From Pelagibacterium lentulum (GTDB taxonomy: Bacteria > Pseudomonadota > Alphaproteobacteria > Rhizobiales > Devosiaceae): DNA of 64,000 nucleotides. A model generated the notes under the pieces. The model did no database searches. It saw only the letters and a list, made by a program, of their open reading frames with translations, and was not told the origin of the DNA. Made by a program: the position numbers and the translations under genes. Position 1 is the first letter of the stretch, and each line of letters begins with the position of its first letter. The stretch covers positions 179,276 through 243,275 of the forward strand of contig NZ_RZMW01000041.1 in NCBI RefSeq assembly GCF_003992625.1, written 5' to 3'. Shown here piece by piece: positions 26,214 through 34,958 of the stretch.

Positions 26214-27701
26214 ATGGTGCATATTCTGGCGCTCGATCAAGGCACGACCTCAAGCCGGGGCATTGTTTTCGATAGCGCGATGCAGATCGTGGCGGTTGCC
26301 CAGGAAGAGTTCGCGCAACATTATCCCGCCTCGGGATGGGTCGAACACGATCCTTCCGACCTATGGGCGACCACCGCGGCAACCGCGCGCGCTGTTATTG
26401 AAAAATCGCGCCTGAGCGCAAACGAAATCGCTGCGATTGGCATTACCAACCAGCGCGAAACGACGCTTGTGTGGGATCGCAAGACTGGCCGACCGGTCCA
26501 TAACGCCATAGTTTGGCAGGACCGGCGGACGGCCGATTTTTGCGCACAACTGAAAGCCGCCAATCATGAACCGATGATCACGGCGCGAACCGGCCTTCTG
26601 GCCGACCCGTATTTTTCGGCCACCAAGCTCAAATGGATACTCGATAATGTCGAGGGCGCAAGAGCCCGCGCCAAGGCCGGGGAACTGGTTTTCGGAACGG
26701 TCGATACCTGGCTGATCTGGAATCTAACCGGCGGCAGGGTCCACGCAACCGATGCGACCAACGCCGCGCGCACCATGCTCTACGACATCCATAAAGGGCG
26801 CTGGAGCCAGACCATTTGCGATCTGTTCGACATCCCGATGCAGATGCTTCCCGAGGTTCGCGATTGCGCCGCCGATTTCGGAACGACCCGGGCCGATCTG
26901 TTCGGGCGCGAAATCCCAATTCTGGGGGTTGCCGGCGACCAGCAGGCCGCGACCATCGGACAAGCCTGCTTTATGCCGGGAATGCTCAAATCAACCTATG
27001 GCACGGGGTGTTTTGCCGTTCTCAATACCGGCACAACGCCAGTTGCGTCATCGAGCAAGCTTTTGACCACCATTGCCTACCAGCTTGACGGCAAACCGAC
27101 CTACGCGCTGGAGGGCTCGATCTTTATTGCCGGTGCTGTGGTGCAATGGCTGCGCGATGGCCTCAAGATCATCCGTGCCGCTCCTGAAACCCAGGCGCTA
27201 GCCGAGGCCGCAGATCCCTCTCAGGATCTCGTTTTGGTGCCCGCTTTCGTGGGGCTTGGCGCACCTTACTGGAAGCCCGATGCAAGGGGCGCCGTGTTCG
27301 GGCTGTCGCGCAATTCCGGTCCGGCAGAGTTTGCGCGTGCAGCGCTGGAAAGCGTGGGCTACCAGACCTGCGACCTGCTGCAGGCGATGCAGGCGGACTG
27401 GACGCAACCCGGCACTCAACCGATATTGCGCGTCGATGGCGGCATGGCCGCGAGCGATTATGCCATGCAGTTTCTCAGCGACATTATCGACGCGCCGGTC
27501 GATCGGCCAGCGGTACTTGAAACAACTGCGCTCGGGGCCGCGTGGCTTGCAGGCATGTGCGCGGGCGCCTATCCGGATCAGGAGGCATTTGCAAGGCAGT
27601 GGACAATCGGCCGCCAATTCATCCCGCGAATGGACGCCGACCGTCGCCATGCCAAATATGCGCGCTGGCGCCGCGCAGTCGATGCCGTTCTGGCCGCTTA
27701 G
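26214..27701 (+). CDS. glpK: Glycerol kinase
   Basis: This kinase phosphorylates glycerol to glycerol-3-phosphate in the cytosol. The 495-residue FGGY-family protein shows the N-terminal phosphate loop [15 protein letters not shown] (about 5-19), [16 protein letters not shown] (about 80-95), and [23 protein letters not shown] follows. The C-terminal ATP site has [14 protein letters not shown] and [15 protein letters not shown]. The length matches E. coli GlpK (about 500). It completes the glycerol pathway of this locus. Confidence 0.96.
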   Translation: MVHILALDQGTTSSRGIVFDSAMQIVAVAQEEFAQHYPASGWVEHDPSDLWATTAATARAVIEKSRLSANEIAAIGITNQRETTLVWDRKTGRPVHNAIVWQDRRTADFCAQLKAANHEPMITARTGLLADPYFSATKLKWILDNVEGARARAKAGELVFGTVDTWLIWNLTGGRVHATDATNAARTMLYDIHKGRWSQTICDLFDIPMQMLPEVRDCAADFGTTRADLFGREIPILGVAGDQQAATIGQACFMPGMLKSTYGTGCFAVLNTGTTPVASSSKLLTTIAYQLDGKPTYALEGSIFIAGAVVQWLRDGLKIIRAAPETQALAEAADPSQDLVLVPAFVGLGAPYWKPDARGAVFGLSRNSGPAEFARAALESVGYQTCDLLQAMQADWTQPGTQPILRVDGGMAASDYAMQFLSDIIDAPVDRPAVLETTALGAAWLAGMCAGAYPDQEAFARQWTIGRQFIPRMDADRRHAKYARWRRAVDAVLAA

Positions 27702-27738
27702 AGCCGTTCAGGTTTTGATGGAATCAAAACCCGGCTCT
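27700..27738. terminator. Bidirectional terminator overlapping both convergent stop codons
   Basis: AGAGCCG (27700-27706) pairs with CGGCTCT (27732-27738), and GGTTTTGAT (27711-27719) pairs with ATCAAAACC (27723-27731) around a GGA loop. A 4-nt TTCA bulge lies on one side. The hairpin begins inside the glpK TAG and ends inside the opposite doxX TAG. Confidence 0.75.
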
Positions 27739-28264
27739 AAGTCTTTGTTTTGTCGCGCGTCCGAACCGCAAAACCGTTTCCACCCTCGGATGCGGAACTG
27801 CGCGCAATGAGCGCATCGACCGCAATGCGCCCGCCGCCCGCATGCATCAGCATCAAGGCCATTGCCGCCCATGGCAGATGGAAATTGGCCCAGCCGTGGG
27901 GAATGGTGAGTTGGATAATGGCCGTCATCACCAAAAGACCTAAAGCGGAAAACCGGGTGAACAGTCCGGCAACGAGCAGTATCGGAAGCACGATTTCTCC
28001 AATTGCGGCGGTCCATGCCATCAGATCGGGAAACGGAAAACGGTAGGCATTACCGAATAGATGCAGCCGAAATTCCTGACGGAACAAATACAAATGGCCC
28101 GCGCTCAGCGACAAGAAGCCATCCCATTTTGTCAGTCCCGAGCGAAAGAACGGCACCGCCAGCGCAATACGCAATACCAGCAGCGCCAGCGACATTGGCA
28201 CAAGGCCGATGAAGTCCTCCGCGCGGCGGTAAAACGCCCACACACTTGTTACCAGCAGATTCAC
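27737..28264 (-). CDS. DoxX-family membrane protein of the bufferin operon
   Basis: This 175-residue protein has four hydrophobic helices in the DoxX pattern (LALLVLRIALAVPFFRSGLTKW; IGEIVLPILLVAGLFTRFSALGLL; HLPWAAMALMLMHAGGG). GTG 28264 overlaps the bufC stop by 4 bp (GTGA) and has GGAGA upstream. DoxX/DUF2063/MNIO/DUF2282 clusters recur in proteobacteria and are linked to metal stress. A role in membrane redox is likely but unproven. Confidence 0.87.
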   Translation of the reverse strand: MNLLVTSVWAFYRRAEDFIGLVPMSLALLVLRIALAVPFFRSGLTKWDGFLSLSAGHLYLFRQEFRLHLFGNAYRFPFPDLMAWTAAIGEIVLPILLVAGLFTRFSALGLLVMTAIIQLTIPHGWANFHLPWAAMALMLMHAGGGRIAVDALIARSSASEGGNGFAVRTRDKTKT

Positions 28265-29046
28265 GATGTTTCTCCCCCATTTGCGATTGAAGTGAATGCT
28301 CCTTTCCGGACCAGACCGGTCAGAGCGATGCCGAAATCAAATGCGGCGCCAGCATCGGCCGCCTTTAAGGCCGCCGCGGCCAATGTCGATCCTGCTAGCA
28401 CGCAGGAGGCAAAACGTGCATCCTGGCGCGGAATGACTGTAACTTCTACCTTGGCATCGGGCCGGGTTATCAGTATCACCTCTGGCTTGCCAGCATCGAT
28501 CTTGCCGGTGCGACCTGCTTTTTGCGCGTGCCATATCGATCCCACCGCATAGCGCGAGTTCACTGTCCGGGCCGCTGGATGGCGTACGAGCGACGCGTGT
28601 GCCAGCGACAGTTCGTCAAGATTGGCAAGCTCACTCATCGCCAGTGCCGGGGCGTCGGCAGCATGGTAACTTTGAAGCCAATTGCATTCGAGCAGCGCGA
28701 GGTCCGACAGATAAGGCAGACGCGCGGCGGGCGCGAAGTCGGAAATGAACTCGGGAAACCGTTCTCCATACGTGAGCAGCACGGGACTTGCAGGCTTGTG
28801 CCAGCCAACATATGCCCTGGCCATCGCGGCAAAAAATGTTGTACCGACAACCCGTTCAACGACAGGGAACGCCTTCCGGAGCGCCTCCACAAGTCCCACA
28901 TGCACATTGTTCCTGTAGACGGCAAAGCGGAGCGGATCGACCTGCGCGCGTCCGCCCGTTACGCCCTTGGGTACAGGGGACGAAGGATCGACCAGTGCAG
29001 CGACAAACGCCTTGGACCAGCCTTTCGTACCAGCTTGAATGCTCAT
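28261..29046 (-). CDS. bufC: HvfC/BufC-type partner protein (DUF2063)
   Basis: This 261-residue protein starts with the DUF2063 region (about 10-100): FAVYRNNVHVGLVEALRKAFP and VGTTFFAAMARAYV. These proteins partner the MNIO enzyme and are thought to deliver or recognise the precursor peptide. The name 'DNA-binding domain' given to the family is historical. The gene overlaps bufB by 4 bp (ATGA) and the DoxX gene by 4 bp, so bufB, bufC and doxX are translationally coupled. Confidence 0.88.
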   Translation of the reverse strand: MSIQAGTKGWSKAFVAALVDPSSPVPKGVTGGRAQVDPLRFAVYRNNVHVGLVEALRKAFPVVERVVGTTFFAAMARAYVGWHKPASPVLLTYGERFPEFISDFAPAARLPYLSDLALLECNWLQSYHAADAPALAMSELANLDELSLAHASLVRHPAARTVNSRYAVGSIWHAQKAGRTGKIDAGKPEVILITRPDAKVEVTVIPRQDARFASCVLAGSTLAAAALKAADAGAAFDFGIALTGLVRKGAFTSIANGGETS

Positions 29047-29909
29047 TGTGCCGCCACATCTTGCGAGGACCGGAACGCATCGATGGCGGCATCGACCCGC
29101 TTGGCTTCGTCATAAAGTTCCGCAAATGGCGGAACATTGTTGTCCCATTCGACAAGCACGGGCTTGGGTCCGGATTTTTCGAGCGTGAAACGAAACAGGT
29201 CGAACACATCGGGCTTGACGACCGATCCATGCGCATCGATCAGCAACCGATCCTCGGCACTGTCGAGTGTCTCGTCATATCCGGCCAAGTGGATCTCGCC
29301 TACGAGCCCGTGCGGAAAGCGTTCGATATAGGCAAATGGATCAAGGCGGTGATTGACCGTTGAAACCATCACGTTGTTGACATCGAGCAACAGCCCGCAA
29401 CCGGTCTGTTCCGCAATACGGGTCAGAAACTCTGTTTCCTCGATCGTGCTTTCGGCAAACAAGACATAGGTAGATGGATTTTCAAGCAACATGCGTATGC
29501 CAAGCGTGTCCTGCACCTGGTCGATATGCGCACAGACACGAGCAAGGGTCAGTTCTGTATAGGGTAGCGGTAGCAAGTCGTTGAGATAGGCTGAATCATG
29601 GGTCGACCACGCCAGATGTTCGGAGAACGACGCCGGACGATAACGCTCGATCAACCCGCGCAGACGTCCAAGATGTGCGTTGTCAATCGGCCCCTCGCCA
29701 CCGATCGAAAGTCCGACACCGTGCAATGAGAGAGGGTATCGCGCGCTAATCGTTTCAAGATATCTGTGTGGCGGACCGCCATCGCCCATATAGTTCTCGG
29801 CATGAACCTCAAAAAAACCGACATCGGGCCAGGCTTCCACAATATCGGAATAGTGTTCCGCCTTGAGCCCCAGTCCGGCGCGATCGGGCAATACATCGAA
29901 CCTTGTCAT
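29043..29909 (-). CDS. bufB: Multinuclear non-haem iron oxidase (MNIO, DUF692)
   Basis: This 288-residue TIM-barrel enzyme modifies Cys residues of a partner peptide. Likely iron-ligand motifs in order are GLKAEHYSDI (about 15-24), EVHAENYMG, LHGVGLSIGG, LLDVNNVMV, GEIHLAGYDE and LIDAHGSVV. The family includes MbnB (methanobactin) and BufB, which converts precursor Cys to thiooxazole-type copper ligands. Here the adjacent precursor has four Cys, matching the bufferin type. GAGGG precedes ATG 29909. It lies 69 bp after bufA. Confidence 0.92.
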   Translation of the reverse strand: MTRFDVLPDRAGLGLKAEHYSDIVEAWPDVGFFEVHAENYMGDGGPPHRYLETISARYPLSLHGVGLSIGGEGPIDNAHLGRLRGLIERYRPASFSEHLAWSTHDSAYLNDLLPLPYTELTLARVCAHIDQVQDTLGIRMLLENPSTYVLFAESTIEETEFLTRIAEQTGCGLLLDVNNVMVSTVNHRLDPFAYIERFPHGLVGEIHLAGYDETLDSAEDRLLIDAHGSVVKPDVFDLFRFTLEKSGPKPVLVEWDNNVPPFAELYDEAKRVDAAIDAFRSSQDVAAQ

Positions 29910-29978
29910 TTCATACCCTCGCTCTTGGGAGTTTGATGCGGGGAAGCCTGTCGCAGCCCCGCACCGACGATGCTCTGG

Positions 29979-30269
29979 TCAGGGAAGGTCGCGATCGAGT
30001 TCGGCAAGCGATCCCATCCGATCGCCAGGTAGCTCGATATCCTCGCAGGTTCCTGCTGGCACCAGACTCCAGGCGTTCCCCTGATAATCCACCGTGGAGG
30101 TTCCCGCACATGTCGTGCCTGGCCCGGCGGCGCAGTCGTTCTCACCGGCCAAAGCAACGCCGTAGCATTTTTCCATGTCGTTTGCGTCCTGGGCGACGGC
30201 AACGCCGACTGTCCCGATAGCAGCGGCCAGAGACGAGGCGAGAGCCAACGAAGCGATTTTACGGTTCAT
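29979..30269 (-). CDS. bufA: Bufferin precursor peptide (DUF2282)
   Basis: From ATG 30269 the product is 96 residues. A Sec signal ([20 protein letters not shown], cleavage near VAQ-DAN) is followed by a short mature part with exactly four Cys. These are in EKCYGVA, ENDCAAG, TTCAGT and GTCEDI, the DUF2282 spacing. The expected function is a periplasmic, post-translationally modified copper-binding peptide. GGAAGG lies upstream of the start; the six extra residues from 30287 are not needed. It leads the bufABC-doxX operon. Confidence 0.92.
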   Translation of the reverse strand: MNRKIASLALASSLAAAIGTVGVAVAQDANDMEKCYGVALAGENDCAAGPGTTCAGTSTVDYQGNAWSLVPAGTCEDIELPGDRMGSLAELDRDLP

Positions 30270-30331
30270 GATGTTCTGTCCTTCCAATTGCTGTTTTCAG
30301 CACCGACCTTTTCCGGCACTATGAAAGGCAG

Positions 30332-30356
30332 TTCGGAGAGAGAAGATAATTGTTAC
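30332..30356 (-). promoter_or_regulatory. Candidate ECF-sigma promoter of bufA
   Basis: On the minus strand GTAACA (30356-30351) is followed after 15 bp by CGAAC (from 30335). It lies about 63 bp before the bufA start. The same two elements precede the divergent sigma gene. They resemble the GTAACC / CGAA promoter reported for the Caulobacter SigF regulon, cited from memory. Confidence 0.55.
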
Positions 30357-30427
30357 GCTCCCTTCTCGATCACACGGAGTCGTTACCGGTTCGTGAGCGT
30401 GGGGACGGCAAATCTGCGCTAACGCTG

Positions 30428-30454
30428 GTAACAAATGTTTGTGCCCGAGCGAAC
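30428..30454 (+). promoter_or_regulatory. Candidate autoregulatory ECF-sigma promoter
   Basis: GTAACA (30428-30433), a 16-bp spacer, then CGAAC (30450-30454). The -10-like element is only 15 bp before the sigma ATG at 30469, so the leader would be very short. This agrees with the lack of a good ribosome site. It matches the bufA promoter on the other strand with a 1-bp spacer difference. Confidence 0.55.
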
Positions 30455-30468
30455 TATGTGGACAAGCG

Positions 30469-31011
30469 ATGACGCCCGCCAAGGACAAGGAACTCTCTGA
30501 TCTCATGCGAGCTGTGCTCGCTGGGGATGATTCCGGCTACGCGCAACTGCTCAACGATATTGCATGCGTGGTGCGGGCGATCGCTCAGCGAAAAATCGGC
30601 CCCGGCGCGGGCCTTGAGCCCGAAGACATCGTTCAGGAGACCTTATTGGCCATACATCTAAAACGGCATACGTGGCGTCCGGACCAACCGATAGGTCCAT
30701 GGATATATGCCATTGCGCGTTACAAGATCATTGATGCCTACAGGCGCCGTGGCAGACGTATTGAGCTCGACATCAGCGATTTCGCAGACACGCTGGCGGA
30801 GCAAGAAAAGGAAATCGTTATGGCCCGTGATATACAAAGAGCGCTCGACTGCCTTTCTGACGGGCAACGTCAGGTCGTTTCGGCTATAAGCGTCGATGGC
30901 GCATCGATCAGCGATACAGCCAAGCGTCTTGGCATGAAGGAAACCGCAGTTAGGGTATCGCTGCATCGTGGCCTGGCTGCGATTGCGGCCAAGTTCGGAA
31001 AGTTGGACTGA
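30469..31011 (+). CDS. ECF-type RNA polymerase sigma factor of the bufferin locus
   Basis: From ATG 30469 the product is 180 residues with region 2 (LEPEDIVQETLLAIHLKRHTW, about 50-70; WIYAIARYKIIDAYRRRGR) and region 4 (CLSDGQRQVVSAISVDG; SDTAKRLGMKETAVRVSLHRG). This is the SigF-like ECF group paired with DUF1109 anti-sigma factors in Caulobacter and relatives. It is divergent from bufA, and its stop overlaps the start of the anti-sigma gene by one base (TGATG). It should activate both promoters of this intergenic region. Confidence 0.9.
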   Translation: MTPAKDKELSDLMRAVLAGDDSGYAQLLNDIACVVRAIAQRKIGPGAGLEPEDIVQETLLAIHLKRHTWRPDQPIGPWIYAIARYKIIDAYRRRGRRIELDISDFADTLAEQEKEIVMARDIQRALDCLSDGQRQVVSAISVDGASISDTAKRLGMKETAVRVSLHRGLAAIAAKFGKLD

Positions 31012-31643
31012 TGCGTACGGAAGATCTGATCACCGCACTGGCAGCGGACGCAAGCGTCAAAAAGGCAGGTCTCGATCAGGTTTGGTCGGTCGCGCTGTTT
31101 GGCGGCGTTGCAATAGCCGGTCTTGTGTTCCTTGTCGGCATCGGCCCGCGTCCGGATTTTCTGGCCGCCGTGCAGACCATTCGCTTTGACTTCAAGTTTG
31201 TCCTGACGCTTTCTCTCGCGATCTCAGCATTCGCGGTACTACGCAAGACCGCCGTTCCCGGTGCGCGCATTGGTCTGCCTTTGTTGCTCATCGCACCGGC
31301 GCTCGGGCTTCTCGCCGTTATTGCTGAACTGATTGTATTGCCAACCAATGCCTGGGCAATGGCAGCAATCGGCAAAAATGCACTTTATTGCTTGACCTTG
31401 ATTCCGTTGATCAGTATTGCCCCTGTTATCGCTCTGACCTCGGGCTTGCGGCGAGGAGCGCCAACCAATCCAACGCTCTCTGGAGCGCTGGCCGGGCTGA
31501 CCGCAGGCGCCATTGGCGCGACGCTTTATGCCGCTCACTGCACCGACGATTCCCCACTATTTGTTATGATCTGGTATCCGATCGCGGTCGCTGCGGTAAC
31601 AGCCGCAGGCGCTGTGCTCGGCAGAGTCTTCGCGCGTTGGTAG
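31011..31643 (+). CDS. Membrane anti-sigma factor, DUF1109 (NrsF-like)
   Basis: This 210-residue protein has a short cytosolic N-terminus with the DUF1109 pattern (MRTEDLITALAADA) and six hydrophobic helices to the C-terminus. NrsF proteins hold the SigF-type ECF factor at the membrane and release it under metal stress; conserved Cys residues take part. Here Cys occurs at about residues 126 and 177 (ALYCLTL, AAHCTDD), and these are the candidate sensors. Start and stop of the pair overlap, so both are made together. Confidence 0.87.
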   Translation: MRTEDLITALAADASVKKAGLDQVWSVALFGGVAIAGLVFLVGIGPRPDFLAAVQTIRFDFKFVLTLSLAISAFAVLRKTAVPGARIGLPLLLIAPALGLLAVIAELIVLPTNAWAMAAIGKNALYCLTLIPLISIAPVIALTSGLRRGAPTNPTLSGALAGLTAGAIGATLYAAHCTDDSPLFVMIWYPIAVAAVTAAGAVLGRVFARW

Positions 31644-31788
31644 CCTGAGATTCAGGTGCGAACGATAGTTGCTTGTTCGAAATAATACCGAGTTCACCGC
31701 GTGTGACCGCGCGCTGCGATTGCGACTGGCTCAATAGGCTTTGCAGCGGGGGCCACAGGGGTTATGCGCACCGTCGAGGTGGACCGCC

Positions 31789-33420
31789 TTAGCCTTGGCC
31801 CTGAACGTCGTTGCCCTCACCTATAAGCGGCGCGGAGCGCCACGGCATAAGCCGTTTTTGCGCCTTGCGCGCCGTCTGCCCCAGATCGCGCATTGCCCGC
31901 GCGTAAACCAACGCAGCTTCGACCTCAATTATCGGTGCATGTCCGCTGGCGGCACTTCGCAGCAACGCTGCCTTGATTGCTTCGTAGGTGTCGGTGCTTT
32001 GGTCTGCCAACTCCTGGAGCCTGGCGTTCGCATCTTGCAATGGAAAGGGATCGAGTAGCGTACAGCCTTGTGCAGCGTGGCGTGACAGCAGCGCGAACCC
32101 CGTCGGAGCAATGCCCCGCACGGCCTCCTCTGGCGCTGGGGGAAATGCACCGATAGCCAGGGCCAGTTCGTCCAGATGCTGCAACGCCCTCAGCATATCG
32201 GAAATGGCGTCGACAGCATTGGGGCCGAGAGTGCCCCTGTTGAGCCGATCGACAAAGCCTCGGATTTCATCGCCCAGCCACATGACGTCGCTCAGACTGT
32301 TCGATGGGCCGGGATCACCGGCAAGCTTTGCCTTGCCATGCGCAAAGATCAATTTGCTCATCCGCTCCAGTTCCATGGCCAGCGCTTTGATGGCCAGTTC
32401 TGGCACCTCGGCAAGCGTCGCATCGAGATGGCGCAGCACCATATCCTCGCCGTGCCGGGGCATAAATCGATGCGAGAGGAATTTCACTAATGTCGGGGTC
32501 AATGGCCAGATCAGGATCACGCCCAGAACATTGAACAGCGTATGAAAGACCGCAAGGACAAGGGCCGTATCGGTGCTGCCGCGGGCCAGGAAGATGGCTA
32601 GGGCCAAAAGCAATGGCAAAAGGACGAATGCGACGCCACCAGTCAAAAGGTTGAAACTGATATGCATGACAGCTACGCGTTTTGCCGTGGCGGTTGCCCC
32701 AATTGCCGCGAAAAGTGCCGTCGAGGTCGTGCCGATATTGGTACCCACGACCGTTGCAGCCGCCTGCTCCAGGGTCAATGTGCCGCCGGCGCCTGCCGTA
32801 AGCGCAATGGCGATGGCCGCACTTGAGGATTGCGTAAGTGTGGTCAACACGATGCCCAGCAGCACGAAAGCTGGCATCTCCCAACCTGTGCCGCTCAGAC
32901 CCTCGGTAAGAATGGTAACCTGTGGCGCCAGATCCGCGAACCCGGCCTGCAAGACACCCACCCCCAAAAAGAACGCACCAAACCCTGCGACGGCTTCACC
33001 CAAGCCCCCGGAACGGGGACGGTTTTTTGCAATCAGCCAGCCGACCATGCCGAGCCCGACAAGAGGCAAGGCAAGAGCGCCGACATCGATTCTTACCCCG
33101 ACAAGGGCGACCAGCCAGCCCGTCATGGTGGTGCCTACATTTGTGCCGAAAATCACCCATACCGATTGCACAAGGTTCATTAGTCCGGCATTGGCGAACC
33201 CGATTGCAGCAACGGTGACAGCGCTTGATGATTGAACGATTGCGGTAATAAGAATACCGACCAAAAGACCGCGTATGCGAGAACGCGTAGCAAGTTCAAG
33301 TCCTGACTTCAAAGCAGGGCCAGCCGCCCGCGTCAGGCCATCGGTCATCAGTCTCATGCCGAGCAGAAACAGCCCGATGCCCCCCAAAAGGCTTGCCAAA
33401 ATGCCAAACACATCGTCCAT
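31789..33420 (-). CDS. Na/Pi cotransporter family protein with PhoU-like C-terminal domain
   Basis: From ATG 33420 the product is 543 residues; a longer start at 33444 adds eight. The N-terminal half has two inverted Na/Pi repeats, each with the QSSSA motif (IVQSSSAVTVAAIGFANAG near 60; TQSSSAAIAIALT near 200). The C-terminal 200 residues are helical and PhoU-like (LERMSKLIFAHGKAK; AIKAALLRSAASG). It should import phosphate with sodium, and the PhoU-like part may regulate it. It is convergent to the anti-sigma gene; the 145 bp between hold no gene. Confidence 0.9.
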   Translation of the reverse strand: MDDVFGILASLLGGIGLFLLGMRLMTDGLTRAAGPALKSGLELATRSRIRGLLVGILITAIVQSSSAVTVAAIGFANAGLMNLVQSVWVIFGTNVGTTMTGWLVALVGVRIDVGALALPLVGLGMVGWLIAKNRPRSGGLGEAVAGFGAFFLGVGVLQAGFADLAPQVTILTEGLSGTGWEMPAFVLLGIVLTTLTQSSSAAIAIALTAGAGGTLTLEQAAATVVGTNIGTTSTALFAAIGATATAKRVAVMHISFNLLTGGVAFVLLPLLLALAIFLARGSTDTALVLAVFHTLFNVLGVILIWPLTPTLVKFLSHRFMPRHGEDMVLRHLDATLAEVPELAIKALAMELERMSKLIFAHGKAKLAGDPGPSNSLSDVMWLGDEIRGFVDRLNRGTLGPNAVDAISDMLRALQHLDELALAIGAFPPAPEEAVRGIAPTGFALLSRHAAQGCTLLDPFPLQDANARLQELADQSTDTYEAIKAALLRSAASGHAPIIEVEAALVYARAMRDLGQTARKAQKRLMPWRSAPLIGEGNDVQGQG

Positions 33421-33655
33421 CCCGACCTTATCGCCCCAAAGCAATGCTGCTGACCATCATCCTCGCCCTGATCGTCATCGTTCATGCCCTCTCTGCGACG
33501 GCGCTGGCGACGACAGTATAGCCAGGCCGCTTTAATAATGATGTTTTCCAGAAAAACGGAAGCGATTTACGCTGCAGCTTCGAGCAGCGTGTCTCCCAAA
33601 AGCGGACGCCGGTTGTGGGACAAAGCACGGGCACGAAGATTGAGCGTGGCCTGAT

Positions 33656-33912
33656 CGGTCGCGGGCGGTGATTCCAACCTGTCCGGTATTTGGGGCGCCG
33701 CGCTTTTTATGTCTCTTGTGGTGTCGATGCTCAACACTTATGGGTTTGACGCCGGGCCCAGAATAACGATGATCGGGTTCGTTATCATCGGCGTCATTGT
33801 GTCGGCCGGTCGCCGCACGTTGCGCATAGGGCTTGGAGTGAGGGATGCTTTCCAGCGAGCTTTACGAGGTGCGGGATGGCCGCTTCAAGGATCTGCTGAT
33901 CCTCAATGCTGA
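33656..33912 (+). pseudogene. Fragment of a sugar ABC permease C-terminus
   Basis: A frame with no proper start after a TGA near 33653 translates as GGDSNLSGIWGAALFMSLVV, then SMLNTYGFDAG and MIGFVIIGVIVSAGRR. This matches the last two helices of BPD_transp_2 (RbsC-type) permeases, where a GG..G..WGA loop is followed by LN..G. and a final hydrophobic helix. The rest of the permease is absent: 33445-33655 shows no continuation in any frame. It is probably a deletion remnant whose operon once carried the SMP-30 gene that starts at 33845. Confidence 0.5.
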
Positions 33913-34759
33913 ACTCGAGGAGCTGTATTCCGGCTGTATGTGGGCGGAAGGCCCGGTATGGTGCCAGGATTGGGGGCATCTGATCTGGAGCGACATTCCA
34001 AACCAACGGATGCTGCGCTGGGCTTCCGACACGGGAACATCGGTATTCCGACACCTGTCCAATTTTTCCAATGGCAATACGCGGGATGCCCAGGGCCGGT
34101 TGATTACATGTGAGCACGGAACGCGCCGCGTCAGCCGCACCGAGGTTGATGGCACCATCACCGTGCTTGCCGACACCTATAATGGCAAACGGCTCAACTC
34201 TCCCAACGATGTGGTGGTTCATGCCAATGGATCAATCTGGTTTACCGATCCTACCTACGGCATCCTGTCCGATTACGAAGGTTTTAAGGCGGACCCTGAG
34301 CAAGAGTTCCGGCGCGTTTATCGTGTCGATCCCGAAACCGGCGTTGTCGCGCCGGTGGTCGATGATTTCGTGCAGCCGAACGGGCTGGCCTTTTCGCCCG
34401 ACCAGCGGCGGCTTTATATCGCCGATTCCGGTGGCAGCCATGACGAGAACGGCCCCTGTCACGTCAGAGTGTTCGATGTCGAACACGGGGAAACCCTATC
34501 GGGCGGCGCCATATTTGCCGAGATCGATTGCGGCGTGCCGGACGGTATGCGTGTCGATACCGAAGGACGGCTCTGGTGCAGTGCCGGTGACGGCATTCAT
34601 TGCTTTGACAGCGGCGGTACGCTCCTGGGCAAAATACGCATTCCGCAAACTGTGGCCAACCTGACCTTCGGTGGCGCCCAACGCAACCGTCTCTTTATTA
34701 CCGCAACGCGTTCGCTTTATGCGCTTTATGTCAATGCAAAAGGGTGCGCAGTGCCCTGA
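33845..34759 (+). CDS. SMP-30/gluconolactonase-family lactonase
   Basis: This 304-residue six-bladed propeller should hydrolyse a sugar lactone in the cytosol. Metal-site residues are visible: Glu in WAEGPVW (about 35), Asn in LNSPNDVVV (about 119), Asn in VQPNGLAFSP (about 180) and Asp in VPDGMRVD (about 235). GGAG lies just before ATG 33845. It follows a permease remnant and precedes the LacI gene by 199 bp. It may serve the same sugar pathway as the downstream cluster, but the gap and the regulator's own promoter make that uncertain. Confidence 0.9.
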   Translation: MLSSELYEVRDGRFKDLLILNAELEELYSGCMWAEGPVWCQDWGHLIWSDIPNQRMLRWASDTGTSVFRHLSNFSNGNTRDAQGRLITCEHGTRRVSRTEVDGTITVLADTYNGKRLNSPNDVVVHANGSIWFTDPTYGILSDYEGFKADPEQEFRRVYRVDPETGVVAPVVDDFVQPNGLAFSPDQRRLYIADSGGSHDENGPCHVRVFDVEHGETLSGGAIFAEIDCGVPDGMRVDTEGRLWCSAGDGIHCFDSGGTLLGKIRIPQTVANLTFGGAQRNRLFITATRSLYALYVNAKGCAVP

Positions 34760-34915
34760 ACTTTCCGTTTGGAGCCGGTCTTCGCTGCATTGGACCTTGC
34801 GCGGCACTTTTAGGCTGAAAGAGCCATGCAGATCATCGCCGCGTCAAGGCAGTGCAAAAATCGATCTTTGTCATTACTTAATTTATTGGCTCCTTAGTTT
34901 GCTCTTTCAAAAAAA

Positions 34916-34935
34916 GCAAAAATTGCATAAGCAAT
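34916..34935. promoter_or_regulatory. Candidate LacI operator upstream of the lacI-type gene
   Basis: GCAAAAATTGC (34916-34926) overlaps the inverted repeat ATTGC-ATAA-GCAAT (34922-34935). Both are built from GCAA/TTGC halves. They lie 24-43 bp before the GTG start. The same halves recur at 35967 and twice near 37869-37916. Confidence 0.5.
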
Positions 34936-34958
34936 ATGAGAGACGAATGAGGTGATAT

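Noticed and set aside
16125-28264. The two DoxX genes as a duplication
   Set aside because: The proteins differ in length and loop sequence and sit in unrelated operons; shared family only.
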